In this document: positions 23,457-37,031 of the stretch, in pieces
Layout of the letters: every line of letters begins with the position of its first letter
Position numbering within the stretch: the stretch's first letter is position 1
Origin: Branchiostoma floridae
Lineage: Eukaryota > Chordata > Leptocardii > Amphioxiformes > Branchiostomatidae
NCBI RefSeq assembly: GCF_000003815.2
Contig: NC_049980.1
Location: 20,679,037 to 20,743,036, forward strand
DNA length: 64,000 nucleotides
Direction of reading: 5' to 3'
The notes under the pieces: model-generated
The model's database searches: none
Told to the model about the DNA's origin: nothing
The model's input: only the letters and a program-made list of their open reading frames with translations
Translations under genes and position numbers: made by a program

Positions 23457-26400
23457 ATGGCGGAGAGCGGTGGAGAGGAAGACCTGCCGAGCCCGGAACA
23501 AGTCTCTACAAAACCTCGGGTTGTGACCATCTACAAAACAGACACAGGCTTTGGGTTCAACGTTCGAGGGCAGGTGAGCGAAGGAGGCCAGTTGAGGAGC
23601 ATCAACGGGCAGCTGTACGCGCCTCTGCAACATGTTTCCGCCGTCCTCGAGGGAGGAGCGGCCCACAAGGCTGGCATCCAGAGAGGGGATAGAATCCTTG
23701 AAGTGTGAGTTAACTTCGGTTTTCATTTTGAAAACATTACCAGCATTCTTCGATAGCCCTTTTCGACATGTATACAATGTCCAGTCAGTAGAGTAATGTC
23801 CCCCATATTTTTGCCTTTGTATATATTTATGTTCAAAGTGTTTATGCTGCGAAATTGACACTTCCGTGTCCTATTTAGTTTAGCCTTTTAGTACAGGTAA
23901 GAAGAAAAACATGAAAAAAAGAGAAACAGAATTATTGTAGTTACACACTGTATACAATATTGTGATGTCGGGGAGAATCATTGCCGAAGTACATGCTTAG
24001 AGTAAAGCCTGTATAACCTATATAATAATACTGCTTTGTATAAAGACCAAAGGTCACTCAGTACAGAAAATGAGAAATGCAGTTTTCAGGTAAGATCTCA
24101 TCATCTCATAATTCAACTGACCTCCCCCAAAATAGGACCCTGGCAGACACGAAGTGTAGGGAGCACCCTGCTGTGTGTTAACACCATTATGTCAAGTCAC
24201 CCATGTCTAATATTTTCAAGTTCATGGGCAACAAGATGCATGGTCACGTCCTGCCAGTTTGCTGTAGTTCCCACCAGTGTGATAAAGCCAGCCCACGATA
24301 ATAACGGTGTACTCATCGTAATTGAAACATTATGTCTGTTATTACGGACGTAGACAGCATGTCTACGGTTCTGTAGGAACTTTTAACCTGGTTTTCCCAT
24401 GGTTGCAGAGGGCTCAAATGATGATGCAAGTTGTGTTCTGCATCACTACATCATTTACTAATATGAATATTGACTGCTCATGCTGTCTTATAAATATATC
24501 TTGTATGCTGTACATGTAAATCCATGTTACTCGGTGTATGATTTTGTCTGATGAAATATTGTGTTTTTGGTATTGTGTAGTCAATACTATTGCGGACTAT
24601 GAAATAGCCTTACTGCAGTTTGCCACTACTACGGATCGTTCAGTGTAATATAACCAGCTGCTGCTGCACCGCGTGCCGTGTGCCTGCGAAGCTGGTGTGT
24701 TACGCCGAAGGGCGGTTATACCGGCTATATAGGTACAGATACAGATACTACATTTACTTTTTCTACGCATAGTAAACAGTGTACAAGTTTTATCTGTTCA
24801 TGTTAGATGGGATGTTTTACTAAATTGACATCCATTCAAAGCTGTGCACAAGTACAAGGTGAATTTGTCCAACTCCAAGGTTAATCTGAACATAACATTT
24901 GAAGTGAATCTTTCTATTTTTAAAAAGTGTGGGATGTAAGATTTCTTTTTGTCAATGAATTGGCTTCTTTACAATATGGCACACACATGTACTACATGTA
25001 AGACCTGTCCAAAATCGTGGTATACATGTAAACAGAGATCGGACATTGTAGCTATAGAATTGAGATGGTGAGGGTGGCATGAACTGTTGAAGCTGATGAG
25101 GAAGGGAACATGCTAGCAAATATCTTTATCTCTTCCTTCAGTTTATTGATGACATTGGTATGAAGGTATGAATTGCCTTTGTAGTGAAATACCAAGGGCA
25201 CTACGTAATTTGTAATTATATAATGTCCTTGGAAGCACCAATTACATGTATACCCACTTACCTTCAGGTGGATTGATGGATGCATTCAGTTTGTACATAT
25301 TTGGACTCCAGGATGGCTTTTCGCACACTCAAGGACAGAATCATCCATGATCCAGAAAATTCAATGTCTCAGTTTTGTTTGTCTGCTACAGAAGGTTAGG
25401 AAAATTATGACTGAAATATCACACATGGCATTGCAAAATAGCACTGTTGAAAGTTGTGATCATCTTTGGATGAAGGAGAGTAATACTGGAGATGCATCAA
25501 TGGTCATGTAAGGGTTCATTTGGCTGTATGCCAATGCTCATTTCCCAAGTGTGTTTCAACACTATAGCCCTGTAATTACAGTGGGTCTCTTGAATACACA
25601 TTGCTCTGTACCAGCGAGAACAATTACATACCCTAAACCTGGATTAATCTGTGAATCTGAATTGGAAGTGAATGGTATTATGCTGCTCTGGAGTGGAACT
25701 GAAAATTATATTTATTTCAAATTCTTGATTAAATGTGCATATACATTATTGTTAGCAAGTAAATCAACCAATATGTGAACAAATATTCATCGGTTATCCA
25801 ATAATTTACAAGCTGTAGTTCCAATTTCTCCGTATTTGAATGCAATGATGGTAGTGCTTTAAATTCATTTATTTTCAATCAAAGATGAGCCTTGCAGAAG
25901 TGTTTTTGGTTCACAGTTGGAACAATTCCATTCCATAGTGTAGTTAAGTAGAAATACATTGAGGATTTGAGCCTGTTGAGGTACATATTTGCAGTGTCAT
26001 AATTTGTGATGAACAGGTCACTAGGAACACTAAGGCCCCGTTCATGATGCAAAAAATGAAACGGTTCTATCGGTTAGGCCTGGAAATCCGACAGCAAACG
26101 ACCGGAAACGGTTTGCATTTTGCGTTCACGATGCAAACTTGCAAACTGTTTCAGTTCCTTGAAAAGGCATGGTAATGCATGGTAATGCGACCTCTGACCC
26201 CTGAGGTTGTTGTGATCTTGCCTAAACTTGTACTTCTGTGTCAGATTATTGGTCTTTGATCAAAATTTAACCAATGTCTTACTGAATTTGAAGCTGGGTT
26301 CTGTCATGACCTTGGAAATGCCTCTGAAAACATATGCCATGCCATGACATTTCCACTGGATCTCCTGACAAATTCCCTTGCGATATCTGGACTGCTGGCT

Positions 26401-28342
26401 CCTCAGTTTACCAGGAGGCGGCCCGATAATAAAAACAAATTTTACAAAATTGAAAACGCAGCTGCAACACCCGAATATGAAAGCACATGCCCGGATGTAA
26501 AATGGATTGCGCCACTTAAGTGTTCATGATGAAAATTCGCAATTCTGGATAACCTAAAAAAAACGTTTTAGAACCACCTCCCGAGGAGGTTCCGAAAAAA
26601 AACGTTTCAGATCCGTTTTGGAGCGTTCATGATGACCGCTCGATGGATGGATGGATGATGACAAAACTTATCCGTTTCAGCTTGCCTAAACGATAGAACC
26701 GTTTCATTTTTTGCATCATGAACGGGGCCTTACTGAACATTTAGATGTAAAAATTTACTATATACAATGATCAGTATGAACAGTTTACAGCCGTATTTGC
26801 AGACATGTACAGATGCTGAAGTTTGTAGTGATTGTCTCAAACATTTATCTTATATTATGAAAGCTTCGCTTTACAGCTGCAGATTTAAGAAAGAAACTAA
26901 GGAATCCTTGATCTATAGTCTATACATGATGTAACATGATCACCTTGCATTATAAGGTGTTGTAACATGGAAGAGTAATTTTTTGTTTCTTTAATCAAAT
27001 TCTCTGTGAGACAAATGTCATATGCAGTGGATTGTGGTAGTTTTACTGACATAATACCTGGTACATTGCACTGGTACATGTACTTTTTTGTATGTCATAC
27101 ACCCAAAATGTTGACAATGATGATTGGTTCCATACTGTGCAATTAGGCATGTGCCAAAAATATCTGTTACCTCTACCAAGGTTTTTATGTGTACATGTTC
27201 AGTTGCATTACCGGTAGCTTCATTATCACTTGCGCCAAGGTATTGAATGTGTAAGGAGCAAATGATTGGAATGTGACGTCAAGGGATACAAATTGGCTAA
27301 GGCCTATAGCTAGAAATAAAAAATGTTGGCTTCCGGTCACCTGACTGACCTCACAGGTGGCATACTGGGTATTTCCTAGCCTTTTTTGGTCAGTCACTAG
27401 CAAGAGACATTACCTCAGTCTATGTGTTGTACTGATTTAAAATGTCTTGTCAAACTGAAGCAGGTTGAAACTAGGCTGTGCCAAACAAGATCTGGTTGTG
27501 CTTCACAACTGGGCAACCAGGTATTTTCAACCCTGCTTGAGGAAAAATGAATCAGTGCTTCGTGAACTGTTCTACACCTTGCCATATTATTACATTGCGG
27601 CCAGCCAGGATATCATTTTTTGTCTCTGAAAGGTTAAAACCACAAGGCTGAGGATGAAACTGTGGTGACTATAAAGGCCAATGCTGTCATGGCATTATTC
27701 TCATTTCTCTACACTGAAAGTGCAAAGTAAAGCACTTCGTAGGGTTGTTTCAGCTTAAAGTAGTTTGAACTCCCTTTAGGCATTCCTCGTCCCATTGTTC
27801 ATGAATACTGCCCTGGTTTTTGATGGAAGGGTCAAATTAATAGCCCGTAACAATTGTAGGTTGCTGCTAAGGTATTGATCTGAGTTACTTGTTGATTTGA
27901 TAGTTGTAGTGCTAGAACTGTATACATGTATGACAAAAATCAATATCGCATAAAATCAATAATTGCTTATTGAGACGGTCACAATGTGTTGATGGAAAAG
28001 TCAAGGAGTTTTTATCTGTAATTTCTTCACCTTGTGACTTAGCATATGTCCCATACATGTTGGATGATGCAGCATTTTGAACAGGAATACATGTTTTTCC
28101 ACAGAAATAATGAGAATGTTGAAGGTGCTACTCACAAAAGAGTGGTGGACCTGATCAAGTCAGGAGGGGACTCTCTCACGCTGAAGGTCGTCTCAGTGTC
28201 CAGAAAGGAAGCGGCGCGCCTGGATGCCCAGGGCGACGACAACTCTGCCTCCTACGCCTGCGTAGACTACAGCGAGAAGAGAGCTCTTCCCATCTCCGTA
28301 CCAGACTACAGGACAGTAGAAACTTCGGCCGAGAAATTTGTG
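23457..28342 (+). other. SNX27: SNX27 exons 1-2: PDZ domain
   Basis: Exon 1 encodes [19 protein letters not shown], the carboxylate-binding loop form GFGF, then the extended beta3-beta4 hairpin ([20 protein letters not shown]) that in mammals contacts retromer VPS26. Exon 2 starts in phase and completes it with [20 protein letters not shown]. The intron between them (23705-28104) is 4.4 kb and carries a TIR element. Confidence 0.93.
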
Positions 28343-31300
28343 GTAAGTTTGTCTAGTATAATGGCCACAGTTCTAATGATACAAGGTTGTCCAATCAGAG
28401 TCAAATGACCATTTTTTAGATTGTCCAATACTGAAAGGCAATTAGTCTTTTGAAAATCAATGTAGCTTCATTCTGTGGTCAGAAATAATATACCTTTTTA
28501 CTGCTTGCTGGTACTAGTTCATTTAGAATGTCAATACCTATTAGATAGATGGCAAATAAAACATCTTTTGACCTGTTTCATCATCGTCACTGCTGTTTGG
28601 TCATTGACCTATTTAGCAAAAAAAAAAAGTTTAAAAAACACCAATTTTATGCCAAGTAGCTTACAAAAGTCTATTTCTTTGTCGGCCCACCCTTAGCTAC
28701 CGTGACCTGATTCATCTTCAAGGATACTTCCTATGCTGTAGTACAGAATTATAGAACGGAAGGTTCTAATGTCTGTACTGGTAAAGATCCTACATACATT
28801 TTCATGTACATCTCACACCTTAGGGGCATCAACAAATTGACTATCTCAAAATTACTCGTGGTTTCTTTGGAAAATTGTTGCCACGGGAATGTGAGTAGCT
28901 GCAATACAGATTGCCTGAAATTACATGTACATGATACAGTTGTATGCTGGCAATGTTATTGTACACAGTTCATGTTTCCCTTGTCAATTGGTGTATTCCA
29001 ACTTGCACCGTGTGTCTGGAAAATTTGATATCTCAGTCTCAGAGCTAGCACTGTGTGAGCTAGCTTTAAAACACTGATAATGGTCCTGTAGTCTAATGTA
29101 GACATGACTTTTACACAACCTGATAGAAAATTACTTGCCAAAGTTTTGGCCTCTTCTGTCTCATGGTAATGAGTTTCTTTTGTGCGAAGCTAAATGTCAT
29201 GATATTTTACTGTGTTCAAAATCGATATCAACACTTTAAAAGAGTAGCCAGTACAAATTTGTGCCAATTCAGTGGTTCAGTTGGGAAAGGTTAAGGGTTT
29301 TTTGACTGATAAGTTCAATCTCAGGCAAATCAATTTGGAAGAAAAGTTGTCCCCTAGACCCTAGCATACTTACTTGACAATGTTTGTTTTTTGTTATCAA
29401 TGCATCAAACACAAAGTGATTATGGTATATTCATTATGCATTCTATCCATAAAGGTTTTAATTTTCCTGTAGAATATTGATCATACTGAAAGAAAACATC
29501 CAGAGTAAGTCTGAACTTTGCCATGTTTATAGCAGTACCACCCATGCATCTGACTCTACATGTAATTGTGGTGCTCCATCTCCAGTCTTTACTACTTCTC
29601 CATCTAATCTGCACTTCCCTTTTCTACATTGCCTTGAATGTATCATCAGGTAGACTCCAGCCATGTGGGACAATGTCATTTACTTCAGGTTGGGTCAACC
29701 ACCCACCAAAGCCAATCCTTTATCAGGACCTTTGTACACACAGCTTCTTTCTCCCATATCTTCTGCCAATCAAACTCCTGTAAGACTTAATGTCACTGGA
29801 ATCTTGTTTGGAAGATGTCCAAGCAATTTTACCTCCTGGCAAGCTGCCCTGTTGATGCCCTTCCTCACACTCACAGCCATCTTTATTGGCTGTTGTGAAG
29901 GGAATGTGTCAAAAACAATATTCTAGGAGGATTTGGCATTTGAAAAAAACATTTTGAATTATAATTGTAAAGCAAATTGTTGTCATCAAATACATTTGGA
30001 ACAATACAAAGTAAGATATCCAGGGGTTAAGTGTAAAAAACTTATTAAAATAACATTGCCAGATGCTCATCATCTTGTTCCACCACTGGATCCATCCTTG
30101 GGCAGCAATGTTGGCGTCTTGTAGGTTAGATGCTGTGTGTGTGGAAGTGGTATGCTTTGGGTCTGTGTAGGGGTAGCCTGACTAAGGGAGAAGGCCCCAA
30201 AAGACCCTCACAGTGGGCAATTTGTAATACAGGCTATGTGAATCTCTGATACGGCATTGAGCCAGAATTAGACATCTGAAGTTTTGATCGTCTTTGCTCC
30301 AGGTGTACAATATCTACATGGCAGGGAGACAACTGTGTGCCAGGAGGTACCGGGAATTTTCCAACCTTCATCAGACCCTCAAGAGGGAGTTCCCAGAATT
30401 CCCTTTCCCCAAAATGCCTGGCAAGTGGCCCTTCACCCTGTCTGAGCAGCAGCTGGACGCCCGCAGGCGCGGTCTGGAACAGTACCTGGAGAAGGTCTGC
30501 TCCATCAGAGTCATCGCGGAGAGTGATGTCATGCAGGAGTTCCTGGCTGATATCACAGAAAAAGATGTAAGTTACTACAGTATCGGAATAAATAAAAGAA
30601 GGTAGCATACAGGGAAAGGAAAAGTTACTCATATACATATGCAATTATTATATTGTGTTTTCAATAGTAGTGCTGTCACTTGTGTCGCAATGTGTCCAAA
30701 ATTCGTATGTCGTTTTTTTTCAAGAGATAGACAGTCTCTTTTCTGAATAGAAATGGTTAGTTGTTACTTGAGTCGTTGAGTCATTTACATGTAGATTGAC
30801 TGGTACAAGCAATCCATAGGAAAGAAATGACAGTGTGAAGTAAATCCTGTAAACCTTAGACAGACACTCAATTATATGTTCATGTGTGGTTAGGTTCCAG
30901 TAAATGCCTTATTTTACACCCCAGTTGGTCTTGAAAATTAAAACTTTAATTTTTGTTATCAACATGTATATATAGATCCTCAATAGTAGCCACAACAACT
31001 TCTCTTCCAGCAAGGAAAGCTGTATTACTAACCTACAAGGCAATATGTATAATCAGATACTGCTACTGATAGAAGCATTTATTGAGCTATTGTCTGCCTG
31101 GCCTAGGCAGAACATCTGCTACACAGTCAGCATGATTTGTCTCTGTCCTTGCTCTCTCTCCTCTACTTAGCCCAACCCTGAGTGGACTGTCAACATTAAC
31201 GTGCACTCTCTGGTATGGCTACTACCAGTTTTCATTTGCTCACCTTGTGCTCACTCACCACTCTTCACCATTCAACTGATGAAACAGATCGCTTAAAGGG

Positions 31301-34300
31301 CTGATTATTTGGCTTGATTCTATTTTTGTATTTTTTTGTTTCAAAACAAAATTTCTTTCTTAAATTGAGCCATTTGCTCATCAGGATTGACACATGATGT
31401 TGAATACTTCTATTGCTATCAAAACTTGTCTAGTTATTTTCATTTGTTACTTTGTTATTGCTTAATTTTGCTGTTCAGCTTATCTTGTTTTGTTAGGTTA
31501 GTTTTGTTGATATATTTTGTTCTTTGTCGAATATTTAGTTGGTGTCTTTGTCTACTTAACATGCACATGGGTATGGAGTATTCATGGGTATGGAGCTGCC
31601 CAAAATCATCTTGCCTTGATGGCCTACTATCTTTTAAAAGTTTAGAACATCACAAAAACAAACTGTGTGCTAGCTTCATGCAGATGAAACTATAATCTGA
31701 AAGAAAGGAATAGATTCCTGTAACATACAATACTGTAACAATTTAGGGCTGTTTTTGATAAGATAGCCCTTTATTGCGATGTGATTATCTTTTTACTTAG
31801 AGAAACGGATTTTATTCTGTAAATGTTTTAACACTGCTTCATGCCATGCAGAAGTAGAAATAATTATTGTTTCCTTCCATCCAAGTTGCTTCCCCATTGC
31901 CTCCGCTATGTACTTGTATATCTATGTCCATAGTCAGAACCGTAGTGAACCTGCAAGTACATGTATTTGTATCATGCTTCATGTATAACTGAGTGTCGTC
32001 GTAACTGCTGCAGGTGAATAGTGGGACAGCAGAGGTAGACCTGAGAGTCCTGTTACCAGACAGAAGTACACTCACTGTCACCATCAGGAGAAACAACAAC
32101 ACAGACCAGGTCTATGATGTAAGTCTGTGCACTGTCCATCAGGTTTCTGTGACATGTTTGTGGCAATGGGTTTGTGGAAAGTCCATAGACAGAATAGTCA
32201 AGAACCTTTTAGATTTGAATAACGTACATTTTGTATTTAACATTGGTAGCTTGTCTATGATGTACATTGTGGTTAGGATGGGAGGCACCAATCTCTTAAG
32301 GATACTTCAGTCTGTGCCATTACCACTTTTACATGGCAGTCAAAGAGCCGATGGAAAGTTAAACTGTATTTGTATTCCTCTCACCCCTATATTTGAAACC
32401 ATTAGTTTCCTGTGGTTGCAGTGACTGCTACATGTATACAAACCTGTTTTTTTCCACAGGCTGTAGTAGACAAGCTGGGGCTTGATGAGGAACTTCTTCC
32501 CTACTTTGGACTGTTTGAAATTATGGACACAAACTTTGGTGAGTCACATACTACTTAGCAATCTTTCTTTGGGACATTCAAGATGCAAGAAATTCTGTGT
32601 TACCTATAGCTTGTTCATGGGTGGTTGGTTGGCTTGTGTGGCATGTGTATGTGGACCTACATTGCACATGTAGCTGGTCAGAATAGCTGTTGATCATTAC
32701 AGTTAAATGGGACCCTGCCATTGTCTATTGTTTTTACCTGACAGGAAGTTATCAGTTCAGTTATACTGTTTTCTTTTAATCCTTAGATCAGCCTTCCCAA
32801 CAAGGTAGAGTTCTGCCATCACAAGCACTATTATGTATGATGTTGAATGCAAAATGTTTGAAAGCTTGTGCCACAGTTTTGCCTTATGTTTAATTTGTTC
32901 TTCTTGTTGTATTCTGTAGAGAGAAAATTGGTACCTACAGAGTTCCCCCATAACCTGTACATCCAGAACTACACGACGGCAGCCTCCACATGCATCGCTC
33001 TGCGGAAATGGCTCTTTGACCTACAGCGAGAACTCCAGCTGACGCACCTGGACATGGCCAACACCTTCTTCTACTGGCAGGTGGGTGTAGGTGACTGTAC
33101 TAGCATATCGACAGTTGTTTGTCAAGTACATGTACAAGTACAGGTACTCTGCAGTAATGGTGTCAATCAATCAACCAATCAATACATCACGTAGACCAAT
33201 CATGGTAATAGAATCGATGTGCCGTTAACTGATCTGTCTGGTTCAGCAGGTTAAGTTTGATATATATATAGGGCTGTCTACAGTACCCATCCTTCCGACG
33301 GACAAGAATCGAAAGCCGAAGACAGCTCTTCTAACATGTCTGCGTAACACCTTAATGTCTGTTTCATCTTGCCTTCAATGTATCATCTGGAGGTCAGCAA
33401 CGACAGGATTGGGCCCATTTAGCCCTGTTGTCAAACATCAGTCCAGCTCACAGCTAAGCAGGGTTGAAGATATGATTCCAGGAGAAGTCATAGGTCAATA
33501 ACAGTCCTGGCATTAAGTGGCATTTAGCAGTCAGTGGCCCAGGCCTGGTAGTCAAGACTGATGCTGCCTGTCCAGTCTGTGACAAGGCAGTTCCATCATG
33601 GATCAGTCTGTCAGCTGACCTCTACACCTGCAGATAAAGGGAACATACATCACAGGGCTCAACATGCTGGGTCCTTATGTAACTTTGGGCACCCAAAATT
33701 GGAGTCGTGCACCTAATCCTTGCCTGGGGGTTGGTATGTTGGGTTACATATGAATGAATGAACTTCATTGCTCAACAATTGTACAGGATGAATGATCTGG
33801 TCTCACATTTGGACTACTGTGCAGATATATTGACAACATAAGTGAATGTACGATTGTACTCTAGTATACAGCATACTATTGACATGTAAGGGTCAGAAAA
33901 GTGACAAAACCTTTGTTGTATGAGTTAAAGATTTTTAAGTTGGCCATAGAATTTCAGATTTAAGAGAGATTCTGACTGTCTTCAGATTATGAAAAGTGTG
34001 AGTAAGGTTTATAATTAGGTTTTGCAACCATTTACATTTCTGTAGTTCACCCAATTTCCAGCCTTGCATCAGACTTTCAACACATCACAGACTATCAGAT
34101 GTGACCCATGGGGTGCGGTTTGACAGGCTCGTTAGAAGCACAGATGTGGAACAGGGATGATTGTATAATGTGTCAACATTCAACCTCATGGATCCATGGT
34201 CTGTCTTCCTGCAGCATCAAATCTGTCTCTTTGTCGTCTCAAGGGAGAGAAGCATGAAATACTGGAGAAACCAAATCAAAGTTTACACAAGTACCAGTGC

Positions 34301-37031
34301 ACTGTTGCATGAGAAAGGAATTCTAGTTGTAATTGTTGTCTGTGACAGGAATATGTCTCACTATAATGATGCTGTATATATTTTTTGTGCAGTTGTTGTT
34401 GTTATGAGATGACTAACATGAAAGTTGTTCCCTGCAGGCTGTAGATGATGTAGGGAAGGGCAGGATCAGACCAGGCGACCACATTTATGAACTAAAGTCT
34501 CTGCAGGACAGGGGCAAGAAACAAGAGGTAAAACCTGCTTGCACATACACGTAGATGTTGTGCCTTAATGGCAGATTGTCAGGTGCCTCTAACATATCTA
34601 ATAGTACATACTAAAGTTGACAGTCTTCATACAGGTCCACTTTTCTGCACACCTGTCTGGAATAATGAATGTCTCTTAAAAAGAAAGCAATGACAACACC
34701 TCAAACATTGTTAACCCTTAAACACATCTGTTTAATGTTAATCGACGTATTGTTACAGTTGACCTCGAAGCACCTCAATTGACAAAATTTTTTGTATCTG
34801 TTTGTGTCATGTCTTGTTTGCTTTTAAGAAATATATCATTCAATTCATATCTCCGTCAGAAATATGGTATTCCATCTTGATGAACTATAATCAGTGCTTT
34901 GTCTTCACTATCAAGCCAATTTTGCCTCCTTAATCTAATCAGAGGCACTGTGGCGGCGCCACTACTTTGACACTATCATGTTGTTTTTTCAATCAGTCTT
35001 ACTGAATGACAAACTTTTATCATGCCAAGCTATAATGTTGAGCTCTATTTCATCAGTTTCTATCCTTCCCTTCAGTATTTGAAGCTGGTGCGGAAGTGTG
35101 AAGGCTACAATGAGATTGCATTCCCCCACTGCCCTTGTGACTCCAGGAAAAAGGGCCACGTCATAGTATCCCTGACTATAGAACACTTCATACTCACAGC
35201 TTGTACAGAGGAGGGGGAACCAGAGGTATACAGTAGTTTGTTTACTCATTTGTTTCTTTGTTTGTTTGTTTGTTTGTTAGGCATAAAACACCATTTGTAT
35301 ATACAAGCTGCTTAAGGCAGTTCTGTAGGGTTTGGTCCATTCACATCAGGATGGACCCCGACTCTTTTTGATAAGTGTGGTTTCTTTATTGTGCTTATTG
35401 GGTGGGTCGCCTCAAACACAGGATGTCTGACTTAACATCCTTTCCAAGGGGATGTCCCTAAACAAAGCTAGGTTTTCATTTTCAATTGAGTGAGGAAATA
35501 GTTGTGTTTTCCAAGGACATAATATTAAGATCTCCTATGAATTCAAACCCAGAACCTTTAGAGTCTAAACCTTGCCAGCTTTTGTTAGACAACAGAAAAT
35601 TTGTACAATGCACTCATTATGTAGTTTAAAACAAAACCACTATTCACATAACAAAATCAGTGAGGTATATGACCTGTATATGAACATAGCTAGTCCCTCC
35701 CATGACTGTGTGTTCCTCTGTGCAGAGTCAGGTGATCACGTTCAGCTGGGAGGAGATGACCCAGTGGGAGGTGGATGATGAGGGCATGGCCTTCTGTTTC
35801 CAGTACCAGCGAGGGGAGAAGAAGCCACGCTGGGTCAGGATCTTCTCCCCACATGTAAGCCTTTCATTGATCTGCTCCATCATCTACTCATCTATCACCA
35901 CTGGAAAGTTTCTTTAAATATGTCATGATTATAGATTTCAAACGTGTGACTGTACTCACAATCATGTGAGATACATGTATGTGTTCATTTCTTTTGTGCA
36001 TTGTTGTTTTTCTCAGCAATATAGATATAGTACAGTGGAATTTGGAAAAATGTTATTTAGTTGTCAGTTGTAGATAAAAAAAACAATGGTTTCATCTCAT
36101 TTATAAAACTATGACTGTGAACAAGAATGGGTATGAATAGATAAATGATGAGGCTTAATTTGAATGATTTGTTTTTATGGTACATGTACATGTCTTTCTA
36201 GTAGGCTCAACAAAGGATGTAGGGCTCACTGTATCCTGCATGTTTTTGGCCTTTGCCTGAGAAGAACTAGAAAGGCAAAAGGGTATTGTAACCTACCAAC
36301 CTACCTACATTGTCACAGTAATGTACTGGTACTTTTATAACTTCCCTGCACTGCAGTTTGTGTACATGTTTGACTGCTTCGAGAGGATCGTCCAGGAACT
36401 AGGTACAGTCACAGCAGCAAATGTGAGTTGGCCTACATATGAATACATACAGTCATTTATGTTGTTTTTGTGCTGATGCTTTAATGTGTCGATTGTCATT
36501 CTTTGTTGAAATTGAGTGATTGTATGCAATCTAGTACTGATTGTGATAATGTGTGTAATTGTGTGATTACTGAACGTGCCAATTGAAAATAATGATGAAA
36601 TCAAGTGCAAATGTTTGTCTGTTCACACCTTTAGGGAGGCCAGGAAGATGATAGTTCACCCATGAAGGTTAGTAAGATACATGCAACTGTTTTACTGTAG
36701 CACTAGCCACCAGGGGAATTCTCCATTGATATGTGTGCTTTTGTTATTAGTCATAATGAAGACTCCTTGACTCAATGGAAAAAGCGAAACATTTGCAATT
36801 TCTATCTTTCAGAGGAAATTCAGTGTCACAAATATTTTAAACTAAAACAGGAGTGACTGTGATGTTAGATCTCATAGATACATGTAGATTTTGTGCTTCT
36901 CCAGTTGGTCCACTGTTGTAATGTGGCGATGTGAAGTGAATAACTTGCCCTGCTTATGTCTTGCCCTTTCCAAGGTGGATGCCCAGAAATCAAAGAAGGT
37001 GTTTGAGACGATCAATGACCCTGACCTTTGA
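23457..37031 (+). CDS. SNX27: Sorting nexin 27 (PDZ-PX-FERM)
   Basis: Twelve exons: 23457-23704, 28105-28342, 30303-30566, 32014-32118, 32460-32538, 32920-33080, 34438-34527, 35076-35225, 35726-35854, 36357-36422, 36635-36667, 36975-37031. They total 1,620 nt, giving 539 aa, close to the human protein of about 541. SNX27 sits on early endosomes and, with retromer and WASH, returns PDZ-ligand cargo to the plasma membrane. The PDZ domain (residues about 18-110), PX domain (about 160-260, with RRYREF) and FERM-like module (about 270-510, with YIQNYT, CEGYNEI and [14 protein letters not shown]) are all recognisable. An in-frame ATG exists at 23373, but 23457 (caagATGGCGG) gives a normal N-terminus. 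The C-terminus [15 protein letters not shown] is not the vertebrate tail. Confidence 0.95.
26031..26732. mobile_element. 702-bp nonautonomous transposon with 42-bp perfect TIRs
   Basis: The first 42 bases (from TAAGGCCCCGTTCATGATGC) are exactly the reverse complement of the last 42; similarity then continues with mismatches. Inside are further inverted aaacgttt words and a gatggatggatg run, and no recognisable transposase. GGCC-rich ends next to TAA/TTA recall PIF/Harbinger MITEs, but the flanking trinucleotides are not direct repeats, so the class is open. It is in SNX27 intron 1. Confidence 0.88.
30303..30566 (+). other. SNX27: SNX27 exon 3: PX domain
   Basis: The exon encodes [20 protein letters not shown], then [20 protein letters not shown] and [23 protein letters not shown] and the proline-rich PGKWPF segment are the phosphoinositide-binding features of PX domains. 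Exon limits follow an acceptor at ccag and a donor gtaagt. The minus-strand ORF over this exon is an antisense shadow. Confidence 0.95.
33735..33800. repeat. Retroelement tail repeat, inverted copy at about 18620-18665
   Basis: The phrase gaatgaatgaacttcattgc, followed by caacaattgtacaggat, recurs in reverse complement at about 18612-18660 in the Tudor gene. The (GAAT)n start suggests the 3' tail of a retroelement. Both copies are intronic. Confidence 0.45.
35251..35600. repeat. (TTTG)n run followed by a tRNA-like SINE on the minus strand
   Basis: A TTTG microsatellite (about 35251-35277) precedes a block that, read on the minus strand, begins near 35595 with a tRNA-like head: AGCTGGCAAGG for box A and GGTTCTGGGTTTGAATTC for box B. 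The rest resembles the body of a SINE. It lies in SNX27 intron 8. Family not assigned. Confidence 0.4.

Noticed and set aside
24590-24760. CG-rich patch (acgccgaagggcggttatacc) in SNX27 intron 1
   Set aside because: Probably a SINE or LINE scrap, but I could not find ends or a second copy in the window.
30234-30644. 136-codon minus-strand frame over the SNX27 PX exon
   Set aside because: Pure antisense of a highly conserved exon with correct splice sites on the plus strand.
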